From: Branchinecta lynchi
Taxonomy: Eukaryota > Arthropoda > Branchiopoda > Anostraca > Branchinectidae
Length of the DNA: 64,000 nucleotides
Direction of reading: 5' to 3'
Assembly: GCA_023053575.1 (NCBI GenBank)
Contig: JAKZAP010000001.1
Coordinates: 18,804,533-18,868,532, forward strand
Made by a program: the position numbers and the translations under genes. Under the pieces are notes generated by a model. The model worked only from the letters and a program-made list of their open reading frames with translations. It was not told the origin of the DNA and did no database searches. Shown one piece after another: positions 33,909 to 46,000 of the stretch (positions within the stretch are counted from its first letter, which is position 1; every line of letters starts with the position of its first letter).

Positions 33909-35039
33909 TTAAATTGTTTCTTTGAGCGAATTACCGAGAGGGCAGTATTGACTTTCGTGCTGATGTTATGATGCTGTTGCATTGTAGTGTCGTTTCCGGT
34001 GTTTTCCGGATCCGGATATGTCAGTGTCATGTCCTGCTGGTTGTGGCTGCGTCAGAGCTTGGGAGCAAAACTAACAACGGGCGTTTATCATTTGAGGCTA
34101 AAGCCACAAAAGCCTTCTCGTTCAAGTAGTCTGAATTCCTTTGGAAGCTTGTAGCGGATGCTATATTACGTTCATTTCTTACCGGCATTTAGCTCAAGTT
34201 GACTAGGTGTAGCGGATGCTGTATTACATCGTTTGCCCCCGGGTTTTGCGATGACTCTGAGTGAAATGAATATTGTTTGATTATTAGTATGCTGGGGATG
34301 CGCGCAGAGAGAAGTGTCAAGATTTTTGTTGAAATAAGATTTAATAAACTGGAATAATCCAATAGTTTTGGTAACAATCCAGCGCAAAGCTAAATTGTTC
34401 TGAGCGTGCGCAAAACGATAAGAGCAATTGCGGAATAATTCTGCAAGTGTCAAAAAGCAGTTGTAGGATTTTTTTTTTTTCCAGCTCGTGGACCGGATCT
34501 TTTGAGGGGGGGGGGGCTGGTCATTGATATTACTTAGATGGCACTTTGTACAAGGGAGTTATACCGTGACAAAATAATCTAGAAATAAATTTTTGTATTT
34601 GAATTTAGGAGTTTAGGACTCCAATGTTGGAGCCTCATAGACAAACAAAGATCCATATGGACCCACTTCTAAATTCAATTCGAAAATATTTTTCTGGTTT
34701 CTTTGTCACGGTACAACTCCCTTGGATAAAGCACCATCTAAGTACTATCTATTATCGTCCGCGACATGGGAAACAGAGCAAAATAAGACTAGGAAGTAGC
34801 ACCAAGACTTGAAAAAGTGAAACACATTCGAGCAGCAGCGAAACTAGTACCACTATCGAAAGATAACAACCCTGCTGAAAGCGCTGGCTCCGATAACTCC
34901 ATCTCCGGAATACAGCAAACAAAAGATACAACCTCTGCTGTTTCCTCGATGTGTTCTGACCGCATCTGAGCTGTACTAAAACTTTTCTAAGCGCGCAAGT
35001 TTGTCTCACTTTGAATGTTCCAAGCTTAGTGACCGGCGC
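33909..35039. other. intergenic DNA, no recognised feature
   Basis: A T-run with a G-run follows at 34468-34515. A pair of roughly inverted blocks (TACAAGGGAGTTATACCGTGA and CACGGTACAACTCCCTTGGA) at 34549-34725 suggests a small foldback element. Confidence 0.4.
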
Positions 35040-35489
35040 CACGAGTAAGGCCCATTTCCGATGCATTGGAAGTACAAGGTCTTGGCTCTACTCCCTAGTG
35101 TTATTTTGCACTGCATGAGGGTCCTAGTTTCAAATCCCGACTGAGGAGCATTTTTGTCTTTCAGTGGTCATTTTGAGCATAGTGTTGTAGTACCGGCTCG
35201 GTTAAGGCCAAGCAGGTCCATTGCAGAGCCTGTACCGAAACTTCAACCTGTGACTGCTTCACATGCTCGTTATGAGCTTAGTTTTGTGCCCTCGTTTGTT
35301 AAGTTGTTCAATGCTGGGTTGATTTTTTAGTCTGTAAAATAGTTATCAATTGTATATATTGTATTTTTGTGCATGTTATTTTTGGCTCATCGATTGACAT
35401 ACATGTTGACAACAAAAACTAATAATCGGCTCTGTCCGTCGCATGTTTTTCGAATAAAGTGAATTGAATTGAATTGAATTGAATTGAAT
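35040..35489 (+). repeat. SINE-like element with (GAATT)n tail
   Basis: A B-box-like TAGTTTCAAATCCCGACTG (near 35129) lies in a tRNA-like context. After a body with TTTTTAGTCTGTAAAATAG, the unit ends in CGAATAAAGTGAATT and a (GAATT)n run (35460-35488). The layout fits a tRNA-related SINE. Confidence 0.45.
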
Positions 35490-35962
35490 AGTCCCAACGG
35501 AGAAAATGACAGCAAATAGAACTTTGAGGCAGTACCGGCAAATTTTGAAAACTGGTGTCACAATGGCTCGAAGATTCAGTTCCTTCAGTCCAGAAGATTC
35601 AGTTTTGAGTCACCAGTTCCTTAAAGTCACATTTCTGATTTGACAGTTTTTTTTTGGAAAGGCTTCTGAAAATGGGATGATAAATTTGCTAAGCCTCGAA
35701 ACCGGTTTCATCAGCTCTTTTCAGAAAATAGGTGTTCCTAGAATGCCCCCCCCCCCAACCCAATACATAGGCAAGAGAAGGGGGCGGGTACGGACGGTGG
35801 CCGATCTGTCTCGGCCTTAGTTGCAGAGGCTGCTACTGATGATGCGGAAACTTTGCGCCAGAGTTTAAACATTTGTGCTGGATCATCTGTTCACTTGTTC
35901 GCTGCCAGTGGACTCCCAGTGATTCTTTGGACAACTGAATCACTATGTATCGCATAACCGTT

Positions 35963-35968
35963 GGTAAA
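35963..35968 (+). repeat. target-site duplication of the Polinton-type element, left copy
   Basis: GGTAAA directly precedes the element end AGTAGATTATAGG. The identical hexamer follows the other end at 48785-48790. Confidence 0.9.
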
Positions 35969-36199
35969 AGTAGATTATAGGCGTATTGCTACGGATGGGT
36001 TTCCCTATGTCTGTCCGTCCGTCTGCTACCAAGCCAAGGCGCTAAGATAGAGCGGGATTTCCTATGCTGGGAACCCGCCAAACACGGTAAACACATTTTC
36101 CGGCCGGGACGGCCAACCTCCGGGCGAGAATGCCGCGTGTGGGTCCGGAATCGGCAGCCTCCACCTGAGCGTGCGAAGGGTGCACGCTATTGACTGTGA

Positions 36200-36366
36200 G
36201 GTGTGCTTTAAGGAGACCCTATGATTTCTGCTTTAAAGAGATCTCTATGATGAGTGCTTTAAGGAGACCCTATAATGAGTGCTTTAAAGAGACCCTGTGA
36301 TGAGTGCTTTAAGGAGATCCCTATGATGAGTGCTATAAGGAGACCCTATGATGTGTGCTTTAAGTA
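36200..36366 (+). repeat. 25-bp minisatellite in the left inverted repeat (about 7 units)
   Basis: Units resemble AGTGCTTTAAGGAGACCC followed by TATGATG, with one unit carrying TTTCTGC and one ATAAGG. The same seven units with the same variants occur inverted at 48394-48560, so the array predates or is homogenised between the two ends. Confidence 0.85.
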
Positions 36367-36884
36367 GGTTTTTATGAATGGTAGTTGTTCACCGACTTGG
36401 ATGTTGACATTGCTAATCTTTCGATAGGATTTCGCAATTTATCCGTGGAAATTACGTAATGTTTGGACATGAATAACTAATCAGATAGGCTACCTGTATT
36501 GCTAGAGGGGGGCTAGCAAGGTAAAGACAGTAAGGGGATCTGAAACAGACGCCCAGTGAAAATATAGATTTTAGTTTCATCAGTGAGTTTAGGATAGGAA
36601 CTATGTCCTAAGGGCTTGAGGGTTTACAAAAAAGGAATTTTGAAATTATAATTTTAAGCCTACGGAAAGGCTATGCAAACAAGGAACTTAAAAATAAAGC
36701 TGTTTGCGGTCAACATCATTTAAGCAGGTGCCAAGGATTAGAGTGAATGCGTTTAGGGCATAGGATTGTTTACCAGGAGAGCAATAACTCCACACCCACC
36801 TTCCTACCATCCCTATCATACCTCCCATCCCTATCCGACTCTACTATAGACACGTACCTGAATGAGCAGATTGCTTGGGTTTTC

Positions 36885-37548
36885 CCCGCACATATCTAGA
36901 AATAGAGAGCTAAAAATAGAACATCTGGGTTTTCCGCAAACCCGTAGTAAAAATAAACAGGTCCACACGTTCAGGCAAGTTCATGAGATGACGCAATAAA
37001 TGGGGGAGCGTAGCGACTTAGAAATAGATTTTCCGGGGTTTTCCCCAGACAGATCAGGAAACTGATAGCCATAAATAGAACACCTGGGTTTTCCCCAAAC
37101 CCGTAGCTGAAATAAACACGTTTAGACAAGTACAAGGGATGACGCAGTAAGCGGGGGAGTGTCAACCAATCAGAAGGTGAGTTATAAATAGATTTTCTGG
37201 GGTTTTCCCCCAGACAGATCCGGAAATAAAGAGCTAAAAATAGAACATCCGGTTTTTCCCAAACATGTCCAGAAAACTAGGGGCTGAAACAAACATGTTC
37301 AGGCAAGTTCAAAAGATGACGCAATCAATGGGGTAGCGTCGACCAATCAGAAGGCTAGTTATAAATAGATTTTCTGGGGTTTTCCCCCAGACAGATCCGG
37401 AAATAATCAGCTATAAATAGAACATCCGGGTTTTCCCCAAATCCGTAGCTGAATAAACAGGTCCGCACGTCCAGGCAAGTTCAAGAGATGACGCAATAAC
37501 TGGGGTGGATTGTCAACCAATCAGAAGGCGAGGTATAAATAGAGTTTC
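36885..37548 (+). promoter_or_regulatory. left array of four promoter-like tandem units, pointing inward
   Basis: Units of about 150-178 bp. The TGACGCA(A/G)T motif occurs near 36986, 37137, 37315 and 37488. CCAAT boxes are at 37166, 37343 and 37517, and TATAAATA at 37183, 37360 and 37534; the outermost unit lacks both boxes. GGGGTTTTCCCC is at 37035, 37199 and 37377 and fits the Rel/NF-kB consensus GGGRNWYYCC. Motifs read on the plus strand, towards 37560, where no gene remains. Promoter function is inferred from motifs only. Confidence 0.55.
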
Positions 37549-37654
37549 TCCAGACAGCTGAAATGTTGTTTGGGACGGGTCAAATTTGTTAAGGTGATTT
37601 GTAGGCTATATTTAAAAGTATATGCTTGAATCAAGAAACGAACAACAAATTGAA

Positions 37655-38070
37655 TCTGGCGATTTAGTGAAAATTGGAGACCTTTAAAACAGAATAATTT
37701 TCAGTATTTCCGTGCCGGCCAACCAGTTGGTCCGGAATCCAACCAAAATGGGAGATTTGTGGAATTAAAAAGACTATTTGAAGGGCTAAAAGTAAACGCG
37801 GAAACCGTATCTGAACGTTATTTCCTAGCGGGCAAGTATTAAGTCCATGATCCAACCAACACCGGAAATTGAGTAGACGTGAAAATAAGGTTGATTTGAA
37901 CCTAGAAAACAAACATACTGTACCTGTAGGTGACCGTAAGTCAAGAGAGATAGACAAAAGCATTAGACTCGAAACACCGAGTTACATATTTATTCATACT
38001 TGTATACCTCTTTCTCACTCTTACGAAATCCAACACCCTTTGTGATCCCATCGAAACCTTTGGGTTTGTT
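37655..38070 (+). repeat. family A fragment, copy 4
   Basis: CCAACCAGTTGGTCCGGAAT, AACACCGGAAATTGAG and the tail GATCCCATCGAAACCTTTGG place it in family A. The head is missing. Confidence 0.6.
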
Positions 38071-38199
38071 AATTTGAATACGAAGGTACACCGAAACATG
38101 CTTCGACATGTCTGTGTTACTGAATACTATACAGATAAAGCATTCCTATATCTACATCATTCCAATCCTCTAGCAAGTCTAGATCTTTCTACCGAAGTA

Positions 38200-39160
38200 G
38201 ATCCCAATTTTTAAAAAACCTTAGACTGCTTAATACTGACGCTTTAGTTACCCAGTACTTATTCACTTAATTAGGCTTGAAGAAGCAATGCATTGGTCCC
38301 TAGTCTACAGACATCGGATTTCACTGAATGAACTTTTTCTTTCGGATTTGTAGTACCTCTGTGTACCTGTACCTTGTATGCTTGAAACATTTGGTAGATT
38401 TAACGGTAAACAAGTACGAAAAATAAATCTTTTCAGAGTCACACGCAATATCTGTCTGTCTTCAGAAGTGTCCTTACAATCTGAACTGGATATTGCCCGC
38501 AAGCTTCACGCCTTTAAAGGACCCCTCGCAATATTTACTCTTCAACTTTCAGTATTTTATAATGTTTCAGTACTTTAAAACTAGACAAATAACCCACGGC
38601 TTTGTATGTTCTAAAACCCGTTGACTTGTAGCGAATACAGTGAAAGAATTTACATAACCGTTTTTTCTGATGGAAAAACTTCTCGCAGACAACCGTCGAC
38701 AGCGTGATAGACAGCGAAGGTAGCAAAACGCGACACGTGAGAAAATCAGCGTGTTTCTGTTAGAGGGGTTAGAATGTACCGTACGAAATTGGGGTCTCCG
38801 AGTTTAGAAATATATATAGCAATTGGACAAAAGTCCCTTTCCTTAAAACCATTGGTAGAAGCTAATCAAGCGTCGAATTACCAAGAAGACACGCTAGCTA
38901 ATGCATGATTATGGAGTAGGTTGCGTTAGTATTAGGCTATAGGTAAGACAGGTCCTTTGGCCACTGAAATGCACACTTTTGTTGAAATTCAACTTCTCCG
39001 CGTCTAAGTGAACTTTGTCTTATCGGGGCAGCAGTGCATATTCTGAATATCCCTAGTACAGCCGAAGCTGAAAAACAAAAAAAAATCACTTAGCAGAGCT
39101 AAAATGATTAACTCGGTTAAATTCAAATCCAAGATTCGGTTAACGTTTTAAGTCAGATTT
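38200..39160 (+). repeat. degenerate family D copy with family E inserted
   Basis: TATTCACTTAATTAGGCTTG and CTTTCGGATTTGTAGTACC match family D. The 3' part (AAATCACTTAGCAGAGC) resembles the D end. It is interrupted by the family E element at 38514-38960. Confidence 0.5.
38514..38960 (-). mobile_element. family E element, copy 1 (AAGGACC inverted ends)
   Basis: Left TTAAAGGACCCCTCGC and right AAGACAGGTCCTTTGG are inverted relatives. Aligned in reverse with 59145-59496 it shares CTTCTCGCAGAC-like, ACGGTTTTCT-like and TGCAACCTAC-like blocks. It has no ORF. A TTAA at one end suggests a TTAA target. Confidence 0.55.
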
Positions 39161-39529
39161 CTGAAATCCTTTCGCTAATAAGTAATGAAACATGTAATCA
39201 GTGTAACTGAGCAAATTATAGGCGACAAGTCAACGAATTCTTTTCTTTCGATGGTGGGATTCCCTCCGGCGGACATTCTTAAACGTGTCCAAATGCAGAT
39301 CCATTTGAACACTGTTGTATTTCCGAAACCCTAACAAAGCTATCTCAAGCCTTCCGCCTAATGATTGTTGTTGACAAAAACATTGACCAATTTCGCAGGT
39401 AGGTTACGAAAATAGATGTCTTCATCAGAGCAAATATTGTGCAATTCTGGAATGGTGGGTCAGGGTTTGTGAAAAGTTTTGTCTTCATCACTGAACACGT
39501 GCATTATATTTCTCAGTCTAAGAGATTCA

Positions 39530-40480
39530 ATGATATTTACGAACCTTTGGGGCAACGAATTTTCCAGGATCCGAAAATCCGTCTAATGTTGGAGGGATGA
39601 GGAAACCAGTATCTCGTGACACGAGTAAACTTTGAACGGGTGACTCGATTCAAATGGAACTAGATTGATGAATCATGTGAAAAAGATGATCCCCTTATGT
39701 ATCGAAACCTGATTCGACAGTTTTTGGAGGAGTTAGAGAGGGTCAGTGGGAAATTCTGTGAAATACGTAGGAACTAAATGGGAGATTGGACTGAAACATG
39801 AACAGTTCATAGGTCATGGACCCTAGATTTGAGATCCGGACGGAATCGAGCTTCAGCAACGAAGGGAGATGGAGGGTTTTTGAAGACGTTTTACTAGGAA
39901 TATCAGGGAATATCACAACTTCCAGACTAGAAATAAGATCCAAGTAAGACTTGACAGTATAGGCAGAAACTGGAATAGATCCGACAAATAGAGGAGGAAG
40001 TAGTTGACTTAGAGTGAAGGAATCGAGAGGAGCCTTGGCGGCAGGACAGTCAAACTCCAAGTGTACATTTGGACAGGGTCCGTGATTACTGTAAGGGTTG
40101 TGGAATGAAGGTGGTTCCCGGAAATTCCTTGACAGAAGTAAGTTGCGAACAAGTGACATTTGATGGATGGTAGGACCAAATGTCCAAGACGGTCAATTTG
40201 AGACGGTCAATCTGTTAAGAGAGTACCAGCAATTTTCAGGAGGTATTTTAGCATGAATACCGAAAATTTAGGAATTTGAGCCATATAGCGATCGCTTTGC
40301 GTCGTCGGTTGGTCAATCCCGTAATCGCGAGTGAAGGTACTTCCATACGATGAAACTTGGCAGGCGTATTAGGCGCCCTCCCAAACTAACTTGGAAATAG
40401 TCACTTCCACAGTCTAACTATCGTGGGGGGGAGGGAGAGGAGGAAGGGATGGAGGGAATTATAATTTGAAATGTTATGTC
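39530..40480 (+). repeat. family B-like sequence, copy 2
   Basis: GCCATATAGCGATCGCTTTG (40279) with GTCGGTTGGTCAATCCC is a family B head. 39540-39800 carries the core phrases GAACGGGTGACTCGATTCAA and ATCCGAAAATCCGTC. The 138-codon minus-strand ORF (39743-40159) falls inside and is not a gene. Confidence 0.5.
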
Positions 40481-40836
40481 ATAAATAACTTTCGTATGGG
40501 TGGTCGGATCGAATTGACAAGACGAAATGTAGGCAAATTGACGATGCAGTTTCATAATCCCCAAGGGTCCATGAACATTATTTGCCTCAAGTGCGTACAG
40601 ATGAACTCCTTAAAGCGGCAATATTATCCACTAATTAAAAAAAAACAAACAATATATTTTTAAGATTCTCAAGAGTCTATAATCATTTATGACTCAAATA
40701 CTTGATTACAAATTCAATACTCGCCCACTTATATTATACATAACAGATTTTTGACTAAGCCTTTACATTTGCATGATTCGAAAGGAACCTTAATCATGTG
40801 TGTCCAGACAGTGCGAATCTTAGATGGTTCACTTGC

Positions 40837-41645
40837 CCTTATTTTTTGGATCCCAAAACGTAAGTGGAAGGATACCTGTGGTTTCGTAAAAGTTGCCCTT
40901 CCGTCTGTCTCTCTGTCCGTCCGTCTGTTGGATGATAACTTTCGAAGGGGTTGAGTTATTTTGTTCAGCTTGATATGGTGATTCTTTGGGTAAAAGTACA
41001 GGTCGAGTTCATAGATGGGCTCTGTACCCCTATATTTAGGGTTTCAAATGAAGGGATGAAAAAAAATATTTTTTTAAACAATGAAATAGTAGGTAAAGGG
41101 GGAGGAGACAATATCTCAATCCAGATGTGAAACTAATTTTGTCATCGGACAAGTAGTTCGCCCGGAATCCGGGCAAAACCGGAAAGTTTGTTAAAATTTC
41201 ATTCTCAAATAAAAAGACAAGTTCATTCTCAACGACTCGAGGTACATGGGTAACAAACAACACTCGATTAATCTGTTTCTGAACTGTATTTTCTCGCCAG
41301 ACAAGTAATTCTGTCGAAATTTCCCAAAATCCGGGAATCGCCTCTCAATGTCACCAGCTCGTTTGCTCTGCATGCAGTTCGCCCGGAATACAGCAAAGGA
41401 ATATGGTCGAAGTAAAAGACTTTCATAAAGTCGATTGGAGATGAGATATAGGGGTAAACATGTATTCTAAACTTGGTTTTCTCATCTGATAGTTGTTTGG
41501 TCGTAATTCGTTTCCAAATTTTGATAGTATGTTCATCCGAGTCTTGTGAAGACAGGAAATCAACAAGACCCGATGGTCTGGATCAAGAAATCCAATAACT
41601 ATTTTGTTTTTGGGATCCAATTGAAATATTTGGTCTTGTTTTGAA
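40837..41645 (+). repeat. family A repeat, copy 5
   Basis: The head TTTTTTGGATCCCAAAACG and AGTGGAAGGATACCTGTGG, two or three internal units (CGCCCGGAATCCGGGC, AAACCGGAAAG) and the tail TTTTTGGGATCCAATTG are all present. Shorter than copy 3. Confidence 0.7.
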
Positions 41646-42980
41646 CGAGTTGTCGGCGGGCTAAACTTTTTGTTGGCACATGCTGCGATGCTTGAATTGC
41701 AAAGTGGACTCGGTTGAAAGACCGCAATTGCAGGGGTGCTAATAGTAATATGAACGATAACATAAATACAAAGATAATACAGGCGTCCTTGTTAAGGGGT
41801 TTGTGTTTCTTTTTTAAGTTATGAAACAAATACAATATTTCATATTTGGAATGTTTAGCCAAATGAAGGTCTACCCGATAATTTGCACATATCTATATTT
41901 TCTGAGCATAATAATGGGGGGGGGGGCAAAAACGATAAACATATTTGTGATATTTCATCATTGTCTAAAGATACCTTGCTAAAGGTTTGATCGTTGGTAC
42001 AGAAACAACGTAAAAGACTTCTTATCATATTATTTATTTCTACTTCAGTAGTATTTCCATCCATCATCGCGTTACTAAGGTTCTAGACTTTATAATTTTT
42101 ATCCTATCTCCTCTATTAGCATAACACTGATTATACCACTTGCCACAGTTTATTCTCCTAACGTGATGTATCAGCCTCCGGATGATTGTTTCCGAGAAGA
42201 TCATTGGCCCAAAGATTGGTTAAGCATAGTTTGCCAAGTTTGTTATCCAGTACATGAAAAGAGGCTAAAAACAGTTTTAAAATAGACTAATATCTTAGAA
42301 TATCGTAGCAGGAAAACTATGTAGAGCTAAGTGTCCGTTAAAGTCCATATACAAACTTACAATGTACAGTTTTAGCTTGACTAGAAATACCTCACCCGTG
42401 GTGGTGGCAATGGCACAGATTTTGAAAAAAAAATCACAAATAAGCCATTGCTATTTATTCAAACAACCCTTAAAATAAGAGACCATGGGCTTATTGTTTG
42501 GATCATCTAAATTTCGAGCAACCGTTTCTGTATTTTCAGTCTCAACTTGCAGACACCTGTAACTTTTTCGTCCAATGAATAGAATTTTATCACAAAACCA
42601 TAAATACATTCAAGATTTTCGTGTTTATAGTCTCTAATCTCTTTGGTCATCACTAGTAACTCATGGGCCTAAGTGACGACCGACTAATGTTTATGGTTCA
42701 CCTGAACTTTCTATTTATTCTTATACGTCCCGATATTAAATTTTTTTTGTTATGCTCCTGTGATGATGGTATAGCAATATACGTTTCGTCGGGTAGGGTG
42801 CAATATCTCTATAGAGACACAATTAACCGACGCTAGCTTGCATCATGCTCGATGTTCCCGACAGGTTCGGTCCAGCAAGTATAGCTTGGAATGGAGTTTC
42901 TAGCTGGAACATGGAGCTTCTGTCGATACAGATCGAACTAAGAATGGATTCAACTCGCATCTCTTTTTGTAATCAACACT

Positions 42981-42986
42981 TTTATT
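42981..42986 (-). terminator. polyadenylation signal of the Polinton polymerase gene
   Basis: AATAAA on the minus strand, 23 bases after the stop codon, which fits a compact viral-type 3' end. Confidence 0.7.
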
Positions 42987-43008
42987 TACAACTATATCAC
43001 ATAAAACA

Positions 43009-46000
43009 CTATACATTCATATTATTTAATTCTTTCTCTTCTTGCTGACGGATTTTATCGATTGAATAATGGCCGAGGGGGATGGACTGCACGCCGTCCA
43101 GTCGTAGGTACGTCTTGTCTGAAACGCCAGATATACTCAACCGCAGCTGATCTACCGTGTACAGCACTAACCGTTTTGATCGAATAGCACGAAATTTTGT
43201 CTTTACTAATTCACCTTTAAGCACTGAATTTCTATATTTCTCTACCGTTAAATATTTTTTCACTAAATGCCTTGGTGTGCCTTTGGCGCCATATTTCAAC
43301 TGGTCTTGATACGTCACAGCTACATAAGATTTCGGTGATGTAATAACCAATTCTACAAACCAGTCACTGCCCAACTCGTTCTTCATGCGTCCTGGTTCAT
43401 TTTTTACATTACTTTTCCGTAGCTGTTCATATTCTGGTCCGTCAAAATTTGAAAAATCGATATAAGGCCGTAGGGCAGGCGAGCAAAGATCTGCCACAAT
43501 ATCTTTAGTATAAAACACACAAAATAAACTGTCCGTATCAACCATGCGGAGTTTTATGCGTGTGGGGTTGTCTAGTGGTCGTTCTGGGTCGGCATAATAG
43601 GGAACTAGTTCGTCCCAGAATGCTTGTGCCATTATCATTTTCGAAATGGACAGAATCGCCGTGCCCGCTGCGACATGCCCATTAAGGGTGACGTGACGTT
43701 TCTTACGGAAAAATAAAGCAGTTTTCTCGTTGATGATTGTAAATGATGACAAATTCGAGTCTTTGGACAAACGAGATACCGTCTTTTCATCACTGGTTAA
43801 TGAACAGTTTTTGTACTTTCTCACATTCATCAGTGATCTGCCAAAAATAACATTATTCATCAATTTGAATAATTCGGATTTAGTTTTGGAAGATGTTTGA
43901 GCACGTTTCTCTTGAAAATGGTTGATGTAAGGGGTCATGAAAAATTCTTGTTTAAATCGAAGGCATTTAACAATCTTATCCACTACAAAATGATGGTTTA
44001 AGCAAAACCGGAGGTATGTGTGATGAAGGATCACACCTTCCTTAGGATCTAGGCTTGCCAAGACTTTGTCGGCTTCCATCCAAGGAATACGATCGTTTTT
44101 AATTTTCTGCTTGTTGTAAGGGGACAGCATGTCGTAAGTGATTCTCGTTTTAGCTACAGGGAAAGGGAACTGTCGGTATTTATCGTGATATTTAACTGGA
44201 ATTTTACCATTCACTTGGATCATGTACCCATAGGGCCCATTATCTTCGATCGAAAAAAAATCAGGGTAATCCTTGGGTTCAATAAATTCATAATCCGACA
44301 CTGGCATCTTAAACTGACTCATGCACTGAGAGTATAGTCCGTTTTTATCCAAACAAAGACCAAAGCTAGGGTCTGTCGGGTCGTCCGGGTTGCATAGGAC
44401 ACGCCTATCCGAGTGAAAAGTCAACCCACCCACCACACTACGCTCTAAGAAATTGTATATCTCTTGTGACGTCACCAGTTGAACGGTATGACTGGCCATT
44501 TTAAGCATCAAGTCATAGGATAACCCTGGCGTAGAAACATAACAATTCACTTCTAAATTATACAAAGACATTACATTATTCGCAAACGTTGAAAACACAT
44601 CCCCTAATGCTAATACGTCCGAGCATAGATAAACACGGCAATAATCCCAAAGGTTTTTACAGTGGAACGTGGCCCAAATGGTGTGCGCCAACTGATAATC
44701 ATCTTCGCTCAGATTTTCCTCGGTTAAATCATTATAGAAGTGATCTATGGAAGGTAACTGTGTTTCGTTAAATTTATCCAGTGAATCCATGTAAGCATAA
44801 GGAAAAACTCCTTTTTGCGTCAGCAAGTCATACTCGTTTTGCTTTTCAAATTTCTGTCTTAAAATGTGGAAACTGTCTGGGTCTTCACTCTTTTGTACTT
44901 GGATCAAGTTTTCGAGACTTTTCGGCAGAAAAGCTAGCGAATCGAAAAACTGCATAGAATAGCGTCTTCGTCTGTCATTTTTCAGTTCTTCCCACGTCAT
45001 TTTCAGCGCCAGATATTTTTCGGAACTTTTTGCTATGATGTTGTATTTAAAAGAAAACCCTTCCAAATGAAGTTGACTGATGGCCTCGAAAATATACTTT
45101 ACATCATAACTGAGGTTATGAAAGGCCACAGGAATAAATCGTTTATGTTTTAATGAGAAGTTACATTTTGAGTGAGCAACCCCTCGGAAATTAGGCCCTC
45201 GTGTCAAATGGCAGTGATCCAGAACTTTCCGTTGGCCTATGGATGCCGGATCCAACACGATTTCTTTTTCGCAGATCCAGCACAGTTTAGAATTTAATTT
45301 TTTAAAATCGGTGAGGGACAGTTTAATGTCAAAGTATGTATCGTAAATGATGTCAAGGCATCGCTTGGCGTGAAGCATTAGACTTTTTACTCCTTTCACG
45401 TGACAGTCGAGGCCAGTACAATCCTCGTAATGAAGCAACGTTTTGCCCTGTTGAATAACCGCAAAACCAAAGGCACAGGGTCGATGGACACTTAACAGGG
45501 TGGGCTTGGAGGGGTCATTCACTTTAATGAGGACGCTTTCGAAATCGGCTACTATTTTATAGTCCATGGGAATGCGGTGGTGGTAATTTTTGAATTCTAA
45601 AATGTTTTTCCCTGGAGCAGGCATGCTCACTACTTGCATTCCGTGAATGGAACAGTTGGGGAGATGGTCCTCTAAATCTTTGCTACTTTTCTTTCCTTGT
45701 AAACAAAAGGGGCAGTAAAAACGCATTTGCTGTGATTTACTTTTTAATAGCCGACTGACGGACGTGATCGGGAAAAAATGAGCGTAGCGATTTTCAAGTT
45801 CCGTGTACAATAAAAATACATAATACTGGACATGACGAATCGACGGGACACGAATCGGAAAAATTTTGCGCTCGGTGTCGTCATAATAAAGGACGCAAAC
45901 CCCTACACACTGATTTTCTTCCTCCCAACGAGCAATATCTTTAAGATGAATCGGCCATTGGTTCTTAAAGCAGTCAAAAGTCACCGTAGGAAAAATCCCA

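Larger units (their letters stand above)
35969..37557 (+). repeat. left terminal inverted repeat of the Polinton-type element
   Basis: From the tip inward: terminal block with CTGTCCGTCCGTCTGC, a GC-rich block (36100-36180), a 25-bp minisatellite (36200-36366), a unique stretch (36376-36880) and four promoter-like units (36885-37548). All are matched in inverted order at 47010-48784. The right copy has one extra internal unit. In the GC-rich block several CpG sites of the right copy read TpG or CpA in this copy. Confidence 0.92.
37558..42970. other. left interior of the Polinton-type element: no gene, mostly dispersed repeats
   Basis: In order this stretch holds a family A fragment, degenerate family D with a nested family E, family B-like text, another family A copy, and about 1.3 kb (41645-42970) that I cannot assign. 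No ORF resembles integrase, ATPase, protease or capsid proteins. Confidence 0.6.

Noticed and set aside
36200..36366. CRISPR-like regular repeats
   Set aside because: The units are directly adjacent with no spacers, lie in the inverted repeats of an animal mobile element, and have no cas genes nearby.
39743..40159. 138-codon minus-strand ORF inside the Polinton-type element, considered as a virion gene
   Set aside because: It lies in family B-like repeat text, has no capsid, ATPase, protease or integrase motif, and resembles other chance frames in that family.
42845..43048. 67-codon plus-strand ORF converging on the polymerase gene
   Set aside because: It overlaps the polymerase 3' end and polyadenylation signal and has no motif; a remnant of a lost neighbour gene is possible but cannot be supported.
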